From positions 1-6,592 of the forward strand of contig NATF01000079.1 in NCBI GenBank assembly GCA_002085205.1: a DNA stretch of 6,592 nt, in the 5' to 3' direction. A model generated the notes under the pieces. The model saw nothing but the letters and a program-made list of their open reading frames with translations, made no database searches and was not told the origin of the DNA. A program made the position numbers and the translations under genes. This stretch comes from Candidatus Cloacimonas sp. 4484_275 (GTDB lineage Bacteria > Cloacimonadota > Cloacimonadia > Cloacimonadales > TCS61). Positions 5,163 to 6,592 of the stretch are shown one piece after another. Within the stretch, counting starts at the first letter, position 1. Every line of letters starts with the position of its first letter.

Positions 5163-6592
5163 ATGAAAAGGAATATTATATTTTTTCTCATAATTATCTC
5201 GTTTCTGGTGGGTTCTTGCAAACGAGAAACAAAAGATAATCAGTTTCCCCAAAAACCGATTAAAATCATTGTTTATACGGGACCCGGCGGTTTGATAGAC
5301 AATACGGCAAGAAAATTCGCTCAAATTGCTTCCAAATACACGGACGCTGTATTTGTGGTTGAAAACAAACCGGGAGCCGGCGGCATCAGAGCAATGAAAA
5401 GAGTTTTGCAAATGCCTGCCGACGGTTACACGCTTTTCGCCTGCACCAAATCGAATATTTCCAAAATCGTCGCTTCCAAAGGTGCGATTGATACGGATGA
5501 TTTCACTTGGCTGGCGATGATGATGGCGGACCCCGAATGCGTAATCACCAACAGAAAAGCAAAAATAAATTCTTGGGAAGACATCGTTGCCGATGCAAAA
5601 AAGAAAAACGGAAAACAAATCTGGGTTGGGCCCGCCACCGGAGGTTTGGATCATGTGATGGCAATGAAAACTTGGGACAAATTCGGATTCAAAGCAAACT
5701 GGATTCCTTTCAAAAGCGGCGGCAAGGCAAAAGGTGTTCTTTTGGGCGGAATGGGAGTGGCTTATGTCGGCAATCCGCGTGATATTTTGGGAAACAAAAA
5801 CCTGAAAATAGCCGCTGTTTCCAGTCCGCACCGATTGGAACGATTTCCCGACGCTCCCACTTTTGCGGAACTCGGAGCTAAAGATTTCGATCATGAAATT
5901 ATGTGGCGCGGTTTTGCCATCAAAAAAGGAGTTCCCGAACATATTCTGAAATGGTACGACGACCTTTTTCGAAAAGTGAACGACGATCCCGAGTGGCGTT
6001 CTTTTTGGGAAAAGGGCGGAATAGAGGTCGTTTATAAAGGTCCGCAAGAATTTTCCGCAATAATAAAACAAGATATTCGGGAATTTTCGATTTATCTTCA
6101 ACGATTGGGAACTTTGGGAATCAAGCATCAACCGTTTTTAAAATATTTTGCCGTTCTGGCGATTTTCATTTTGCTTTTTGTGCGAATTTTTCTTAACAGG
6201 ACTTCTTATCGGGAATTTGCAGGCGGAATCACAATTCCGTTATCATTTATTTTTTTGATAATTATATTCTATCTTGTTTCCCTGAATTTTCCCGAAGGAA
6301 CAAAAGTGGGACCGGCCGTTGTTCCACGTTTGTGGATGTTCGTTCTGATTCCGTTGAATTTATATCTTCTTGTTCAGGCATTAAGAAAAAAAACGGATAA
6401 AGATTCCGAAAAGGGAAATACAAAAATTGTGTTTACTTTTATTGCGCTTCTAGTTTTCTATTTGGTTGCGTTGGTTTTTATCGGCTATTTTATCAGCACT
6501 TTTATCTTTATTTTTGTTTCGATGCTGATTTTGGGTTACAGAAAATATGTTTCTATGGTAATTATTTCGGCAATTTGGATAATTTTTTCTTA
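5163..6592 (+). CDS. TctC-TctB fusion: tripartite tricarboxylate transporter binding lipoprotein joined to small membrane subunit (3' end outside window)
   Basis: One frame of 476 codons runs from ATG 5163 to the window edge without a stop. Residues 1-19 are a lipoprotein signal (MKR, hydrophobic core, VGSC with Cys19 as the lipidation site). Residues about 29-318 are a TctC/Bug periplasmic binding protein: PIKIIVYTGPGGLIDNTARK (32-51), VVENKPGAGGI (65-75), PADGYTL (85-91), GPATGGLDHV (156-165), FKSGGKAKGVLLGG (183-196). Normal TctC ends about there. Instead the chain enters a membrane helix (325-344), a basic loop, and then a TctB-like part: helix 355-374, the loop GTKVGPAVVPRLW (379-391), helix 392-407, a charged loop with RKK (408-410), helices in about 422-458, and a last helix that begins at about 462. 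In TTT systems TctC binds carboxylates in the periplasm and TctA/TctB carry them in; here two subunits are one chain. TctA is expected downstream. Confidence 0.88.
   Translation, partial: MKRNIIFFLIIISFLVGSCKRETKDNQFPQKPIKIIVYTGPGGLIDNTARKFAQIASKYTDAVFVVENKPGAGGIRAMKRVLQMPADGYTLFACTKSNISKIVASKGAIDTDDFTWLAMMMADPECVITNRKAKINSWEDIVADAKKKNGKQIWVGPATGGLDHVMAMKTWDKFGFKANWIPFKSGGKAKGVLLGGMGVAYVGNPRDILGNKNLKIAAVSSPHRLERFPDAPTFAELGAKDFDHEIMWRGFAIKKGVPEHILKWYDDLFRKVNDDPEWRSFWEKGGIEVVYKGPQEFSAIIKQDIREFSIYLQRLGTLGIKHQPFLKYFAVLAIFILLFVRIFLNRTSYREFAGGITIPLSFIFLIIIFYLVSLNFPEGTKVGPAVVPRLWMFVLIPLNLYLLVQALRKKTDKDSEKGNTKIVFTFIALLVFYLVALVFIGYFISTFIFIFVSMLILGYRKYVSMVIISAIWIIFS

Noticed and set aside
5148..6131. 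Long minus-strand open frame of 327 codons opposite the TctC-TctB gene
   Set aside because: The plus strand here has clear TctC motifs, a lipobox and membrane helices; the minus frame gives a low-complexity, Phe/Ser/His-rich product with no recognisable domain.
1..6592. CRISPR arrays, tRNA or rRNA genes, insertion sequences, prophage or toxin-antitoxin genes
   Set aside because: I looked for spaced repeats, cloverleaf-type sequences, transposase motifs and terminal inverted repeats and saw none that hold up.

Overview
The window reads as a chromosomal piece of an AT-rich Gram-negative bacterium. A lipobox-bearing transporter lipoprotein and an SLBB-type polysaccharide export protein both imply a periplasm, and Shine-Dalgarno sites (AAGGAG, GGAGG) are strong throughout. 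The SLBB protein style and the AT-rich codon use resemble members of the FCB group such as Cloacimonadota. That assignment is an impression, not something the sequence proves.

Layout. Positions 1-1238 (minus strand) hold the end of a surface-polysaccharide operon: an SLBB/Wza-like export protein broken into two reading frames (1238 to 124), followed 14 bases later by the first 36 codons of an NAD-dependent sugar epimerase/dehydratase. Positions 1239-1698 are a 460-base, very AT-rich divergent promoter region without a convincing gene. Positions 1699-5151 (plus strand) form a tight gene cluster: an ArsR-type repressor without cysteines, a divergent CYTH-domain (triphosphate-tunnel) protein, a short Ppx/GppA exopolyphosphatase, a DUF47/PhoU-like protein, and a PiT phosphate transporter that is broken. 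From 5163 to the window edge runs a single open frame that joins a TctC-type solute-binding lipoprotein to a TctB-type membrane subunit.

How the parts fit. CYTH phosphatase, exopolyphosphatase, DUF47 and PiT together suggest a module for polyphosphate or triphosphate turnover and phosphate movement across the inner membrane, under a local wHTH regulator. The tripartite tricarboxylate transporter (TTT) gene follows after only 11 bases and may be co-transcribed; its TctA partner is expected beyond the window.

Points worth attention. (1) The TctC-TctB fusion carries an extra transmembrane helix at the joint that would keep the normal membrane orientation of TctB. (2) Both the SLBB gene and the PiT gene are frame-broken. 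In each case the joined product also lacks a segment that the family's internal symmetry predicts, so internal deletion explains the breaks better than a single-base slip. (3) The ArsR-CYTH-Ppx-DUF47-PiT arrangement is a coherent but uncommon phosphate/polyphosphate operon.
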